Shown here piece after piece: positions 57,099 through 64,000 of a stretch of 64,000 nucleotides of DNA (position 1 is the first letter of the stretch; every line of letters begins with the position of its first letter). The stretch lies in the NCBI GenBank assembly GCA_009711825.1, contig VEMY01000003.1, positions 38,364-102,363 of the forward strand, written 5' to 3'. The stretch comes from Bacillota bacterium (GTDB taxonomy: Bacteria; Bacillota; Proteinivoracia; UBA4975; VEMY01). The notes under the pieces were generated by a model that saw only the letters and a list, made by a program, of their open reading frames with translations, did not search any database and was not told the origin of the DNA. The translations under genes were made by a program, and so were the position numbers.

Positions 57099-57115
57099 TT
57101 TGACTTTCCTTGACC
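57099..57115 (-). promoter_or_regulatory. CtsR operator
   Basis: GGTCAAG-GAA-AGTCAAA, matching the RGTCAAA-NAN-RGTCAAA consensus with one mismatch, seven to eight bases after the -10, so it covers the transcription start. Confidence 0.88.
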
Positions 57116-57122
57116 AATTACT

Positions 57123-57151
57123 ATTATAAAAAAAATCCCCGGATTTGGCAA
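57123..57151 (-). promoter_or_regulatory. Promoter of the ctsR operon
   Basis: -35 TTGCCA (57146-57151), 17-base spacer, -10 TATAAT (57123-57128). It lies within the terminator of the preceding amidase gene. Confidence 0.75.
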
Positions 57152-57171
57152 TAGTTTATACCAACCGGGGG
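57129..57171 (-). terminator. Terminator of the acetamidase-like gene
   Basis: CCCCGG...CCGGGG with an inner TTGG/CCAA helix, then eight T on the minus strand. The T-run meets the ctsR -10 and the stem holds its -35. Confidence 0.75.
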
Positions 57172-58022
57172 ACAAATATTTTTGCAGTTTTCAACGGATT
57201 TACAACCTGACTTAATCCCAGGTCACAAACGGAGCCAGCCAGCATGTATGCTTCGGCATAGCTCAGGCTGTGCTCCTCCGCCAGCAGCAAAACAGCTTCA
57301 CGGGCGGCCTCACGGAGCGCGGCGTCGGTAGAAGAGGCGCTGGCCAAGATAATTGTTCCCTTTTCGGTGACAATCCGTGGGTGCTCTGGGGCCTGCCCCG
57401 GCAGTATATCAATTCGCAGCTTTACCTCCGCGCCCGCCTCCAAAGCGCATCCGGCCAGCTCACCGTCGCCCATGGCGGCGTGCACATCCCCCAGGGCCAA
57501 TAAACCGCCGCTGTGGGCCACGGGCAAAATAATTTTATTGCCTGGAGAAAGCTCCTTGCAGTCCAAATTGCCTCCATGTTTGCCGGGGCAGGTGGTGTCT
57601 ACGCTACCTTCAGCGGGGGCGATTCCAATCACGCCCACCATTGGCCGCACTGGTATGGTAATGTTCTCAGTAAAACGGGCGAAATTACCCGCTAACTCCA
57701 GAACCCGCACCTTTGGCTCCGTGATATCTTCAAGCACTCCCTGGCCAGGGGCAACAATAATCACTCCCCGTTCCGCCAGCTTGATTTCTAAAATCTCTAT
57801 CTGCAGGCCATCGCCTGGATTGGCGTTGTTTATATAGAAAGGGCCGGTGGCCGGGTTGCCCCGGGAAAAGTCCACTTTTGCCAGATCCTGCTCTTCGCTG
57901 TGCACCTGACCGTTAAAACAATCGGCGGTTTCTACCACCAGGGTTTCGCCGGAAGCAATTTCTGCAACCGGTTTATGCTCTGCGGAAAATGAATAGATTA
58001 CATTTGTTTTTGCATTTGCCAT
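57156..58022 (-). CDS. Acetamidase/formamidase family protein
   Basis: 288 residues. ATGPFYINNANPGDGLQIEIL, AHSGGLLALGDVHAAMGDGE and the GIAPAEGSVDTTCPGKHGGNLD block are typical of the FmdA/AmdA family, which hydrolyses short amides to ammonia. It is a single gene next to an amino-acid transporter; a nitrogen-supply role is possible but not shown. Confidence 0.88.
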   Translation of the reverse strand: MANAKTNVIYSFSAEHKPVAEIASGETLVVETADCFNGQVHSEEQDLAKVDFSRGNPATGPFYINNANPGDGLQIEILEIKLAERGVIIVAPGQGVLEDITEPKVRVLELAGNFARFTENITIPVRPMVGVIGIAPAEGSVDTTCPGKHGGNLDCKELSPGNKIILPVAHSGGLLALGDVHAAMGDGELAGCALEAGAEVKLRIDILPGQAPEHPRIVTEKGTIILASASSTDAALREAAREAVLLLAEEHSLSYAEAYMLAGSVCDLGLSQVVNPLKTAKIFVPRLV

Positions 58023-58079
58023 TTCTATCCCTCCATGCTCAGATTATAACATGGATTGCCTTCCCGAACAGTTCACAAC

Positions 58080-58108
58080 AAAAAATCCGGCCCAAGGACC
58101 GGATTTTC
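58080..58108. terminator. Terminator after the amino-acid transporter
   Basis: AAATCCGGTCC-TTGG-GCCGGATTT with T-runs on both sides, just past the ATPase gene. Confidence 0.8.
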
Positions 58109-58109
58109 T

Positions 58110-58832
58110 TTATAGAATTTTGCTTAAGAATTGTTGAGTTCTTTCCTCTTGCGGATTGTCAAAGATTGAATCAGGACAACCCTGCTCAATGATTTCACCT
58201 TCATCGATATAAATTACGCGATCGGCCACTTCCCGGGCGAAGCCCATCTCGTGGGTAACAACCGCCATGGTCATGCCTTCTTTGGCCAGATCCTTCATTA
58301 CTGTCAGAACCTCGCCTACCAGCTCCGGATCTAATGCGGAAGTGGGCTCATCAAAGAGCATCAATTTTGGCTCCATGGCCAGCGACCGGGCAATAGCCAC
58401 CCGTTGCTGCTGTCCGCCGGATAAGCTAGAGGGCCAGGCGGTGATCTTATCCTCCAAACCAACCTTGGTGAGCAGGTCTACCGCCAGTTTTTCTGCATCA
58501 TCTTTTGCTATTCCCCGCACCTGGATTGGCCCCTCACAAACATTTTCCAGCACAGTCATGTGGGGGAAGAGATTGAAGCGTTGAAAGACCATGCCAACCT
58601 GTGCCCGCATCAGATTGATTTTCCGGGCATTGGCTTCCAGTAGCTCGCCATCGATATAAATCTCGCCCTGCTGATACTCTTCTAGATAGTTAATGCAGCG
58701 GAGCAGAGTACTCTTCCCGGAGCCGCTGGCACCGATAATCACCACCACTTCGCCGGCCTCTACGTCTAAATCAATATCCTTCAGGGCATGGAGCTTGCCA
58801 AACCACTTATTCAAACCACGAACTTTAATCAT
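58110..58832 (-). CDS. Polar amino-acid ABC transporter ATPase
   Basis: 240 residues. Walker [11 protein letters not shown]-loop [17 protein letters not shown], signature LSGGQQQR, Walker [15 protein letters not shown]; the GlnQ/HisP subfamily. Overlaps the permease gene by 4 bases. The substrate is not predictable from sequence alone. Confidence 0.94.
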   Translation of the reverse strand: MIKVRGLNKWFGKLHALKDIDLDVEAGEVVVIIGASGSGKSTLLRCINYLEEYQQGEIYIDGELLEANARKINLMRAQVGMVFQRFNLFPHMTVLENVCEGPIQVRGIAKDDAEKLAVDLLTKVGLEDKITAWPSSLSGGQQQRVAIARSLAMEPKLMLFDEPTSALDPELVGEVLTVMKDLAKEGMTMAVVTHEMGFAREVADRVIYIDEGEIIEQGCPDSIFDNPQEERTQQFLSKIL

Positions 58833-59491
58833 GCGCGCACCTCCCCTTTGGACAAATAGCGTTCAATCATATTAACAATCACGGAAAGACCTGTGGTCAA
58901 AATCAAGTAATACACTGAGGCAATGGCCAGCATCGGAAACGGCTGGTAATTGGACCCGAAGAACACCCGGGTCTGGCCCATGATTTCCATGACAGATATC
59001 GAGAAAGCCAACGATGAGTCTTTTACGGCAATGATAAACTGGTTACCCATGGGAGGAATTGCCCGTTTTAAGGCTTGCGGCAAGATAATCCTACGCATCG
59101 CCTGATAGTGGGTCATCCCCAATGAGCGGGCCGCCTCCATCTGACCGCGGGCAATTGATTGGATTGCGCCGCGAAAAATTTCCGCCAAATAAGCGCCGTT
59201 ATGAATACCGAGGCCAATTGAAGCGAGCAATGGCGCCGATAGATTGACGTACGCACCCACAACCCAGTACATAAGCATCAACTGGACCAAAAGCGGGGTC
59301 CCGCGAACGAAGCCGATATAAACGCCGGTAATAAAGCGGAGAATCGGGTTTTTTGATAACTTCATCAAACCAAATACCAAACCAAGCACAAGGCCAATTA
59401 GAATACCCAATGTGGCCAAGTACAAAGTCATCTTTACAGCGTCCCCAAACATAAAGAAATAATCGGAGAAAAATCTAAAAAAAGTTTCCAA
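58829..59491 (-). CDS. Polar amino-acid ABC transporter permease
   Basis: 220 residues from a TTG at 59491, eight bases after GGGAGG; an ATG upstream would place this site and a hairpin inside the gene. About five helices and the EAA loop ([23 protein letters not shown]). It is a single HisM/GlnP type permease gene, so the channel is likely a homodimer. Confidence 0.92.
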   Translation of the reverse strand: METFFRFFSDYFFMFGDAVKMTLYLATLGILIGLVLGLVFGLMKLSKNPILRFITGVYIGFVRGTPLLVQLMLMYWVVGAYVNLSAPLLASIGLGIHNGAYLAEIFRGAIQSIARGQMEAARSLGMTHYQAMRRIILPQALKRAIPPMGNQFIIAVKDSSLAFSISVMEIMGQTRVFFGSNYQPFPMLAIASVYYLILTTGLSVIVNMIERYLSKGEVRA

Positions 59492-59512
59492 AAACAGCCC
59501 CTCCCAATAAGA

Positions 59513-59540
59513 CGGCATAGCGCACTTATGCGCTATGCCG
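59513..59540 (-). repeat. Perfect 12-bp stem between binding protein and permease
   Basis: CGGCATAGCGCA-CTTA-TGCGCTATGCCG with no T-run. It probably stabilises the upstream mRNA end so that binding protein outnumbers permease. Confidence 0.6.
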
Positions 59541-59570
59541 TGCATTCTAGTCTTTTGTTAGTACGATTGA

Positions 59571-60341
59571 TTACTTAACGCCAATATCTTCGCCGAAGTA
59601 ACGTTCGCTAATTTCCTGGTACGTGCCGTCAGCACGCATATCTTCCAGGGCCTGGTTAATTGCTTCACGCAAGTCATCATCGCCTTGGCGAACGGCAACC
59701 GCACATTCCTCCAGATAGAGATAATCGCCGACCATGCGAATGTCAAATCCACGCTCATCGGCATTAATCAGAGCCACCAAGCGGTCAGTGATGACACCGT
59801 CCACATTACCGACGTTCAACTCCTGTAGAGTCAACGCGTCACTGTCATAATATACCGCCTCGGCACCCCATTCATTTACCTGATCAGCGAAAGTTGTGCC
59901 TGTTACCACACCAATACGCATATCTTCGGTGATATCAGAAACGTCTTCTATCGATGAGTCTGTAGCCACAACCAACTGGGCACCAGAGTAGTAATAGGGG
60001 TCAGAGAAGTCCACCGCCTCCAATCGCTCTGGCGTAATCGCCATACTACCAAGAATGCCGTCAAAATTGCCGGCCTGCAAGCCACCAACTAAACCATCAA
60101 AATCATTGGTTACCGGACGAGACTCTACGCCCAGCCGTTCGGCAACTTCGGCGGCAATCTCGACGTCAAAGCCAACCAGTTCCCCGGCATCGTTATAATA
60201 ATTGAAGGGCGGATAGCCGCCGCTCATGGCAAACTCAATATATCCTCTTTCCTCTACTTCCGCCAGGGTGTCTGTTGCGCCACACCCGGCAACTACCACA
60301 ATCATCAGCCCAACAACCAACAAACCAAACAATTTACGCAT
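59571..60341 (-). CDS. Amino-acid ABC transporter substrate-binding lipoprotein
   Basis: 256 residues from ATG 60341 after GGGAGGAAAAGG. Lipobox VVAGC (Cys20), then an SBP_bac_3 domain (EFAMSGGYPPFNYYNDAGELVGFDVEIA; AVDFSDPYYYSGAQLVV; MRIGVVTGTT). The GFDVEIA block holds the usual Asp ligand for the amino group. Acidic overall. The leader in front (60342-60620) decides expression. Confidence 0.93.
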   Translation of the reverse strand: MRKLFGLLVVGLMIVVVAGCGATDTLAEVEERGYIEFAMSGGYPPFNYYNDAGELVGFDVEIAAEVAERLGVESRPVTNDFDGLVGGLQAGNFDGILGSMAITPERLEAVDFSDPYYYSGAQLVVATDSSIEDVSDITEDMRIGVVTGTTFADQVNEWGAEAVYYDSDALTLQELNVGNVDGVITDRLVALINADERGFDIRMVGDYLYLEECAVAVRQGDDDLREAINQALEDMRADGTYQEISERYFGEDIGVK

Positions 60342-60372
60342 ATAACCTTTTCCTCCCAGTAATTTTTTAAAC

Positions 60373-60424
60373 AAAAAACCCAGGTCCTCTGTCTGCTATC
60401 AGCAAGAACAGAGTACCCGGGTTT
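60373..60424 (-). terminator. Intrinsic terminator in the transporter leader
   Basis: AACCCGGGT...ACCTGGGTT outer stem, ACTCTGT/ACAGAGG inner stem, then TTTTTTG on the minus strand, about 30 bases before the binding protein start. Confidence 0.85.
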
Positions 60425-60508
60425 CGCTGCTACACTCACCCTGACCCACCATACGGTAGGCCAACCCCGGCCCACCTGGACCGGAGCGAGGTCCCTTTTC
60501 TCAAATTG

Positions 60509-60574
60509 TCATAGTTTTTCGCCAGCCAATTTCGGCTTTGCTGCGCAGGCTTGACCGGAACCCGCCAAAGGCAT
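60509..60574 (-). CDS. Possible leader peptide in the transporter leader
   Basis: 21 codons from ATG 60574 to TGA 60509, with AGGTGAG about 8 bases upstream. The predicted peptide begins MPLAGSGQAC and ends AKPKLAGEKL; three Lys, three Gly and four to five Ala codons, no long run of one residue. Could be a translated sensor or chance; the family cannot be named. Confidence 0.3.
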   Translation of the reverse strand: MPLAGSGQACAAKPKLAGEKL

Positions 60575-60625
60575 GAACCGACTCACCTGTACCTACTAAG
60601 GGCTGTTACTTCACCAACGCCAATA

Positions 60626-60654
60626 ATTATACCATCTTGACGTTTAAAAGTCAA
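60626..60654 (-). promoter_or_regulatory. Promoter of the transporter operon
   Basis: -35 TTGACT (60649-60654), 17-base spacer, perfect -10 TATAAT (60626-60631). The start would be near 60619. Confidence 0.8.
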
Positions 60655-60682
60655 ATGGAGCCTCCCAGACAGGGTCCATTGC

Positions 60683-60940
60683 CTACAGCCACAGCAGCCA
60701 AAGTACATATGACAGCAAAAGCAAAAACCCTAATGTGAGTATGACACGCACCAGCCACCGTAAAAAAATTCTTAGAAGCAGCTTTGGAAAACTTTGTTTA
60801 ACAATTTGTTTGGCATGGGATTCGATAATTGAATCGGGCAACTGCACAAGATAATTATCCATCGCCTGACCAAGAACAGCCAAGTCCCTGGCCTCCATCC
60901 CGGCCTCACTTCCGATTTCGTCGAGCATTCTTTTATTCAC
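60683..60940 (-). CDS. Small membrane protein, likely partner of the ECF sigma factor
   Basis: 85 residues: about 50 soluble N-terminal residues (helical, LAVLGQAMDNYLVQLPDSII), then a hydrophobic C-terminus from 53 (one or two spans, 63-85). The GTG start overlaps the sigma stop (GTGA), the usual coupling of sigma and anti-sigma genes. It lacks the zinc anti-sigma HX3CX2C motif and any outer domain, so the anti-sigma role is inferred from place and size. Confidence 0.7.
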   Translation of the reverse strand: MNKRMLDEIGSEAGMEARDLAVLGQAMDNYLVQLPDSIIESHAKQIVKQSFPKLLLRIFLRWLVRVILTLGFLLLLSYVLWLLWL

Positions 60941-61467
60941 AGACCTTCACCCCCTAGATAATCGCGCAAACGCAACAGCCCCTGACGCAGCCGGGACTTT
61001 ACCGTGGAAACAGGCGCATTAGTTATCCGGGCAATCTCCTCCAGCTTAAGTTCATGGTAATAACGCAGGACTATCACTTCCCTTTGCACCGGAGACAAGC
61101 CGCCAAAGGCTTTATTTATCTGTTCAATATGACTTTGGCGTTCAATGATTGAGTTTATTTCATCTTCCTGCGGAGCATCCTGTTCGCTAAGGGGCACTGT
61201 TGGACGGCGTCGTTGCCCGCGCCAATGATCTTTTACCCGATTGGACGCTATGGACAGAAGCCAACTGTCAAACCTGCCGTCCATCCGGTATGAAGCCAAC
61301 GCTGCCAGCGCTTTGATGAACACCTCTTGAGTTAAGTCTTCTGCCAAGTGATAATCGCCCGTCATTCGGTAAATAAAGGAAAAAACCAGGCGGTAATTAC
61401 TGCGGGTCAACTGCTCTGCCGCAGACGGCTTGCCCGCCAGCGCCTCTTTGATTAATGCAACCTCCAA
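60937..61467 (-). CDS. ECF-subfamily RNA polymerase sigma factor
   Basis: 176 residues. Region 2 (YRLVFSFIYRMTGDYHLAEDLTQEVF; ASNRVKDHWRGQRRRP) and region 4 (LSPVQREVIVLRYYHELKLEEIA, STVKSRLRQGLLRLRDYL) are complete. No extra domains. Probably controlled by the overlapping small membrane protein. Its target genes are unknown. Confidence 0.93.
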   Translation of the reverse strand: MEVALIKEALAGKPSAAEQLTRSNYRLVFSFIYRMTGDYHLAEDLTQEVFIKALAALASYRMDGRFDSWLLSIASNRVKDHWRGQRRRPTVPLSEQDAPQEDEINSIIERQSHIEQINKAFGGLSPVQREVIVLRYYHELKLEEIARITNAPVSTVKSRLRQGLLRLRDYLGGEGL

Positions 61468-61516
61468 ATTACCCCTCCTCTACACACCTGACGCCCAATC
61501 GAAAAAAAAAGTTTTA

Positions 61517-61546
61517 AAAAAGGCCGGAAAAAGTTCCGACCCTTTT
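61517..61546 (-). terminator. Terminator after the DUF4015 gene
   Basis: AAAAGGGTCGGAA-CTTT-TTCCGGCCTTTTTT, with two mismatched positions in the stem and a good T-run, between the two leftward genes. Confidence 0.75.
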
Positions 61547-61547
61547 A

Positions 61548-62777
61548 TCAGTCGTTATAGTTGTCAGTATAAGCATTCTGGTTATAGCGGTTGCCGGCAT
61601 TCCACATTAAATACTCGGTTACGCTCAGCTCTCTTAAGGCCCGAATTTGCGCGCGAATCTGCTCTTCGCCATAATGGAAGCTCGGGTCATGCCAATCATT
61701 AAAGTCTTGAATCCAAGGTCTCAAATAAACCTCTGTGCCAAAGGCCTCCATCCGTTCCAGGTAGTCTTTGGTGCTGTGATATACGGTCTCATAGGGGTAA
61801 CGGTTGGGGTTAGCCAATCCGTAACTGCCGTTGGCATAATGTCCGGGATAGATCATCGGACTGAGCAAATCTATTTCGGTCTCCAGTAGCAGTTCTAGCT
61901 GTTGTCCAATGTTCATTTCATGGGGCACAGAACCAATGAGGCCGAAAATGTCTGCTGAAACCTCTACATTGTAGGGCTCTAGCCGCTCTTTGGCGTAGGC
62001 AAGGAACTCCGCTATCGCTTCGGTTCTTTCGTACGGACCTTGATCGGTTAGATTGCCTGGTGGCATATCGGCAATTTGGCTGACGGCACCATCGGAAGGC
62101 CAGCGCACATAATCGTATTGAATCTCGCCAAAGCCCATTTCGGCGGCTTCGATGGAGAGGTCAATGATATACTCCCAGAAATCTTTGTGCCGGGGATCAA
62201 TCCAGATATTCTTGCCCTGCTTCCAGACGTTACCGTTTTTATCTTTCAAAGCCCATTCCGGTTTGTGTTCACCGATATACGTGTCCTTAAACACAACAAT
62301 CCGGGCAATTGGGTAAATCTGATGTTCTTCCAGAATTTCGAAGAATTCTTCCATATTGACCTGGTTCATGGGAGCACCGGCATCGATGGCCAGCTGCACC
62401 TGTGTATCCTGATAAGCGATATTGCCATTATCGTCTTTTACGTTAATAACCAGGGAGTTGAGCTCGCTGTTGGCAATCAGATCGAGAATCGGGTCCCGCA
62501 AATTAGAGTAACCAGCCCCATAGCCGCTTATATAGAGCCCGCGCACATGTTCTGGGCGGGGAATCCGCGCTTCCGGCTCCGGCTCGGGATCGGGTTCAGG
62601 TTCCTCATCGATTGGATCATCATCTTGATCGTTGCTGTTGCCGTTATCCGAGTGGTCAGGCGGATCAATTTGCGGTGGCTCTGTACGTCCAAGAAACGGG
62701 TACGCAAAGGCATTGACAACACAGCCACCCAAAATTACTAGTGCAATGAATACTGCGATTAACTTTAGTCTCTTCAA
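61548..62777 (-). CDS. Lipoprotein with putative glycoside hydrolase domain (DUF4015)
   Basis: 409 residues. Lipobox VILGGC (Cys19), an acidic low-complexity linker with Glu-Pro/Asp repeats (about 38-72), then a TIM-barrel-like domain: VRGLYISGYGAG, NSLVINVKDDNGNIAY, IYPIARIVVFKD, EIQYDYVRWPSDG and LLSPMIYPGHY. This is the DUF4015 pattern, a predicted glycosidase related to GH13-type barrels; Asp/Glu in VNVKD and QYDYVRWP are candidate active-site residues. The substrate is unknown; surface glycans or cell wall are likely. Confidence 0.85.
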   Translation of the reverse strand: MKRLKLIAVFIALVILGGCVVNAFAYPFLGRTEPPQIDPPDHSDNGNSNDQDDDPIDEEPEPDPEPEPEARIPRPEHVRGLYISGYGAGYSNLRDPILDLIANSELNSLVINVKDDNGNIAYQDTQVQLAIDAGAPMNQVNMEEFFEILEEHQIYPIARIVVFKDTYIGEHKPEWALKDKNGNVWKQGKNIWIDPRHKDFWEYIIDLSIEAAEMGFGEIQYDYVRWPSDGAVSQIADMPPGNLTDQGPYERTEAIAEFLAYAKERLEPYNVEVSADIFGLIGSVPHEMNIGQQLELLLETEIDLLSPMIYPGHYANGSYGLANPNRYPYETVYHSTKDYLERMEAFGTEVYLRPWIQDFNDWHDPSFHYGEEQIRAQIRALRELSVTEYLMWNAGNRYNQNAYTDNYND

Positions 62778-62972
62778 TAATATCCCTCTCCCCGATAGTT
62801 TTTTCAGTGGTTATGTCAACAGTATAGCAAGATGCTTGTCCACTTGAAAGCTGTAAATGTTGGTTAGAAACAGACAGCTCCACCCAATCCCAGCCGCTCA
62901 TACTAGCTTATATATGTTAGACTGGATATACTAGCAAAAGGTTCGCAGCATTATTTGCCAAGAGGTGATTAA

Positions 62973-63701
62973 ATGAAATTCTATCAAATGTTTTGTGCCT
63001 ATTATGATAACATATTTCCGTTTGCAGGGGCGAAAAAATCTTTTTTTGAGAAATTACTTGTGGATTCAACTCCCGCTGTCGCCCTGGACCTGGGAGCCGC
63101 AACCGGCGAGCTGACCAACTGGCTGGCAAGCCGGGGGATTATGACCACTGGAGTCGATCTCTCAGAACACCTATTAAACCAAGCTCGCGAGCGGCAGTTG
63201 CCCAATGCAAACTTTGTGCTGGATGATCTGCTCCACTATACCGAGAACACAAATCAGCGTTATGACCTTATTGTCTGCATCGGAAACACGTTGCCCCACT
63301 TGCGTCCCGCTGAGCGCAAAGCGTGGTTAGACCTGCTGCCTAGCCGGCTCACCCCACACGGAACCCTGGTTATCCAAACCGTCAATTATACCCGGATACT
63401 GAAAGAAAAGCCGCCGGGACTGGCGGAAATCAAACGTGAAGATCCCGAACTAACTTTTACACGTCTATATGATTACAATCACGACGGCTCCATCACCTTT
63501 ACCGCCCGACTCCGGACACAGGAGGCGGGCGACAGCTCGGCAGTCACCCTTTGGCCCTTCACCGCTCAGGAATTAATCAACGAATTGCCAGAATCGCTTG
63601 TTCCCCAAATCCAATACGCCAGCTTTAACCAGACACCCTACGAGCCCGACCAAAGCCCCGCCTGGATTCTCGTCGCCACTTGCTCCGGGGACGATTCCTG
63701 A
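62973..63701 (+). CDS. Class I SAM-dependent methyltransferase
   Basis: 242 residues from ATG 62973 after AAGAGGTGAT. Motif I ALDLGAATGE (residues 37-46), acidic motif II (TGVDLSEHLLNQA), motif post-I (YDLIVCIGNTLPHL) and a C-terminal beta part. Related to methyltransferases of small molecules; target unknown. It is a lone rightward gene ending in a strong terminator. Confidence 0.88.
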   Translation: MKFYQMFCAYYDNIFPFAGAKKSFFEKLLVDSTPAVALDLGAATGELTNWLASRGIMTTGVDLSEHLLNQARERQLPNANFVLDDLLHYTENTNQRYDLIVCIGNTLPHLRPAERKAWLDLLPSRLTPHGTLVIQTVNYTRILKEKPPGLAEIKREDPELTFTRLYDYNHDGSITFTARLRTQEAGDSSAVTLWPFTAQELINELPESLVPQIQYASFNQTPYEPDQSPAWILVATCSGDDS

Positions 63702-63753
63702 CCTGCGATTGCATTGTCTTCACTGTGGTGGCAAAGTTAATTCAAAAAGCACA

Positions 63754-63788
63754 AACGCCCACTGAAAAATTTCAGTGGGCGTTTTTTT
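63754..63788 (+). terminator. Terminator after the methyltransferase gene
   Basis: ACGCCCACTGAAA paired with TTTCAGTGGGCGT, a 13-bp stem, followed by TTTTTTT. Confidence 0.9.
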
Positions 63789-63791
63789 ACA

Positions 63792-63866
63792 TGGCTCCCC
63801 AGGTAGGATTTGAACCTACGACCTACCGGTTAACAGCCGGTTGCTCTACCGCTGAGCTACTGAGGA
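63792..63866 (-). tRNA. tRNA-Asn (GTT)
   Basis: Acceptor TCCTCAG/CTGGGGA, anticodon loop CTGTTAA, GGTTCAAATCC T-arm, encoded CCA. It directly follows the 5S rRNA gene, as the tail of an rRNA operon. Confidence 0.93.
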
Positions 63867-63873
63867 ATAAAGG

Positions 63874-63990
63874 ATCCGGCGACGACCTACTCTCCCGGGG
63901 GGAAATCCCCAAGTACCATCGGCGCTGGAGAGCTTAACTTCCGTGTTCGGTATGGGAACGGGTGGGACCTCTCCGCCATAGTCACCGGAT
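63874..63990 (-). rRNA. rrf: 5S ribosomal RNA
   Basis: 117 bases from ATCCGGTGACTATGG to CGTCGCCGGAT with the conserved CCGAACACGGAAGTTAAGC segment; the two ends pair. The rest of the rRNA operon lies beyond the window's right edge. Confidence 0.95.
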
Positions 63991-64000
63991 ACTACACATG

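Larger units (their letters stand above)
60342..60620 (-). promoter_or_regulatory. Structured leader RNA of the transporter operon, class unknown
   Basis: This gene-free stretch of about 280 bases is transcribed from a strong promoter and ends in a terminator just before the binding protein gene. Local hairpins include GGACC-tcgctcc-GGTCC, GGCC-ggggtt-GGCC, AGCC-gaaatt-GGCT and CCT-tagt-AGG. The GGGTT of one hairpin could pair with AACCC at the terminator base, giving an anti-terminator. No T-box (no TGGNACC), lysine, SAM, glycine, cobalamin or c-di-AMP core could be seen. Probably a riboswitch or an attenuator, possibly using the small frame at 60509-60574. Confidence 0.65.

Noticed and set aside
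60342..60620. Leader as T-box, lysine riboswitch or SRP RNA
   Set aside because: No TGGNACC T-box bulge. The lysine core segments are absent. GGTCAGG and AGCAGC occur near each other as in SRP helix 8, but only eight bases lie between them, no GNRA-capped stem forms, and the RNA runs straight into a terminator.
62778..62972. Gene or RNA in the divergent gap before the methyltransferase gene
   Set aside because: Only a weak TATACT near 62925-62930 and the ribosome site; nothing else supportable.

Overview
The window comes from a spore-forming Firmicutes (Clostridia-like) chromosome. The evidence is a CwlD-type cortex amidase, a CotF-like coat protein, SigH, the ctsR-mcsA-mcsB-clpC stress operon, zinc-binding forms of S4, S14, L33 and L36, Gram-positive style Shine-Dalgarno sequences and frequent GTG/TTG starts. 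The genus cannot be fixed by eye. Nearly every gene is read leftwards (minus strand), so transcription runs from high to low coordinates.

Right end (about 57,100-64,000), in transcription order: a 5S rRNA and tRNA-Asn (the end of an rRNA operon whose 23S gene lies beyond the window), a rightward methyltransferase gene, a DUF4015-type lipoprotein, an ECF sigma factor with a very small membrane partner, an amino-acid ABC transporter (binding protein, permease, ATPase), and an acetamidase/formamidase-like protein. The transporter is preceded by a roughly 280-base structured leader with a strong promoter and an intrinsic terminator. I could not assign this leader to a known riboswitch class, and it is the most promising object in the window.

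Middle (about 37,500-57,100): ctsR-mcsA-mcsB-clpC with a CtsR operator on its promoter; radA and disA (DNA damage and c-di-AMP); psd and pssA (phosphatidylethanolamine synthesis); a VanY-like lipoprotein; carD with two tandem promoters; a PIN-TRAM protein; an ispD-ispF fusion; gltX, mrnC, thyX, rlmB, rae1/yacP and sigH; five tRNA genes; tuf; and rpmG-secE-nusG. This resembles the Bacillus yacL-sigH-nusG neighbourhood, but cysE and cysS are missing and thyX is present.

Left-centre (about 3,870-37,000): one long ribosomal and transcription superoperon: rplK-rplA, rplJ-rplL (with an L10-type leader), rpoB-rpoC, an L7Ae-like protein, rpsL-rpsG-fusA, S10-spc-alpha genes from rpsJ through rplQ (with secY, adk, map, a KOW protein, infA and rpoA embedded), then the ECF transporter ATPases and EcfT, truA, rplM and rpsI. 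No tuf gene lies between fusA and rpsJ.

Left end (1-3,870) is accessory: the start of a PAS-like protein, cwlD, a small membrane protein, a coat protein, a DUF4230 protein, and a decayed locus. In that locus a frameshifted 5' piece of a patatin-like phospholipase abuts a flavoprotein lacking its N-terminus, followed by a compact inverted-repeat element that looks like a MITE or REP sequence.
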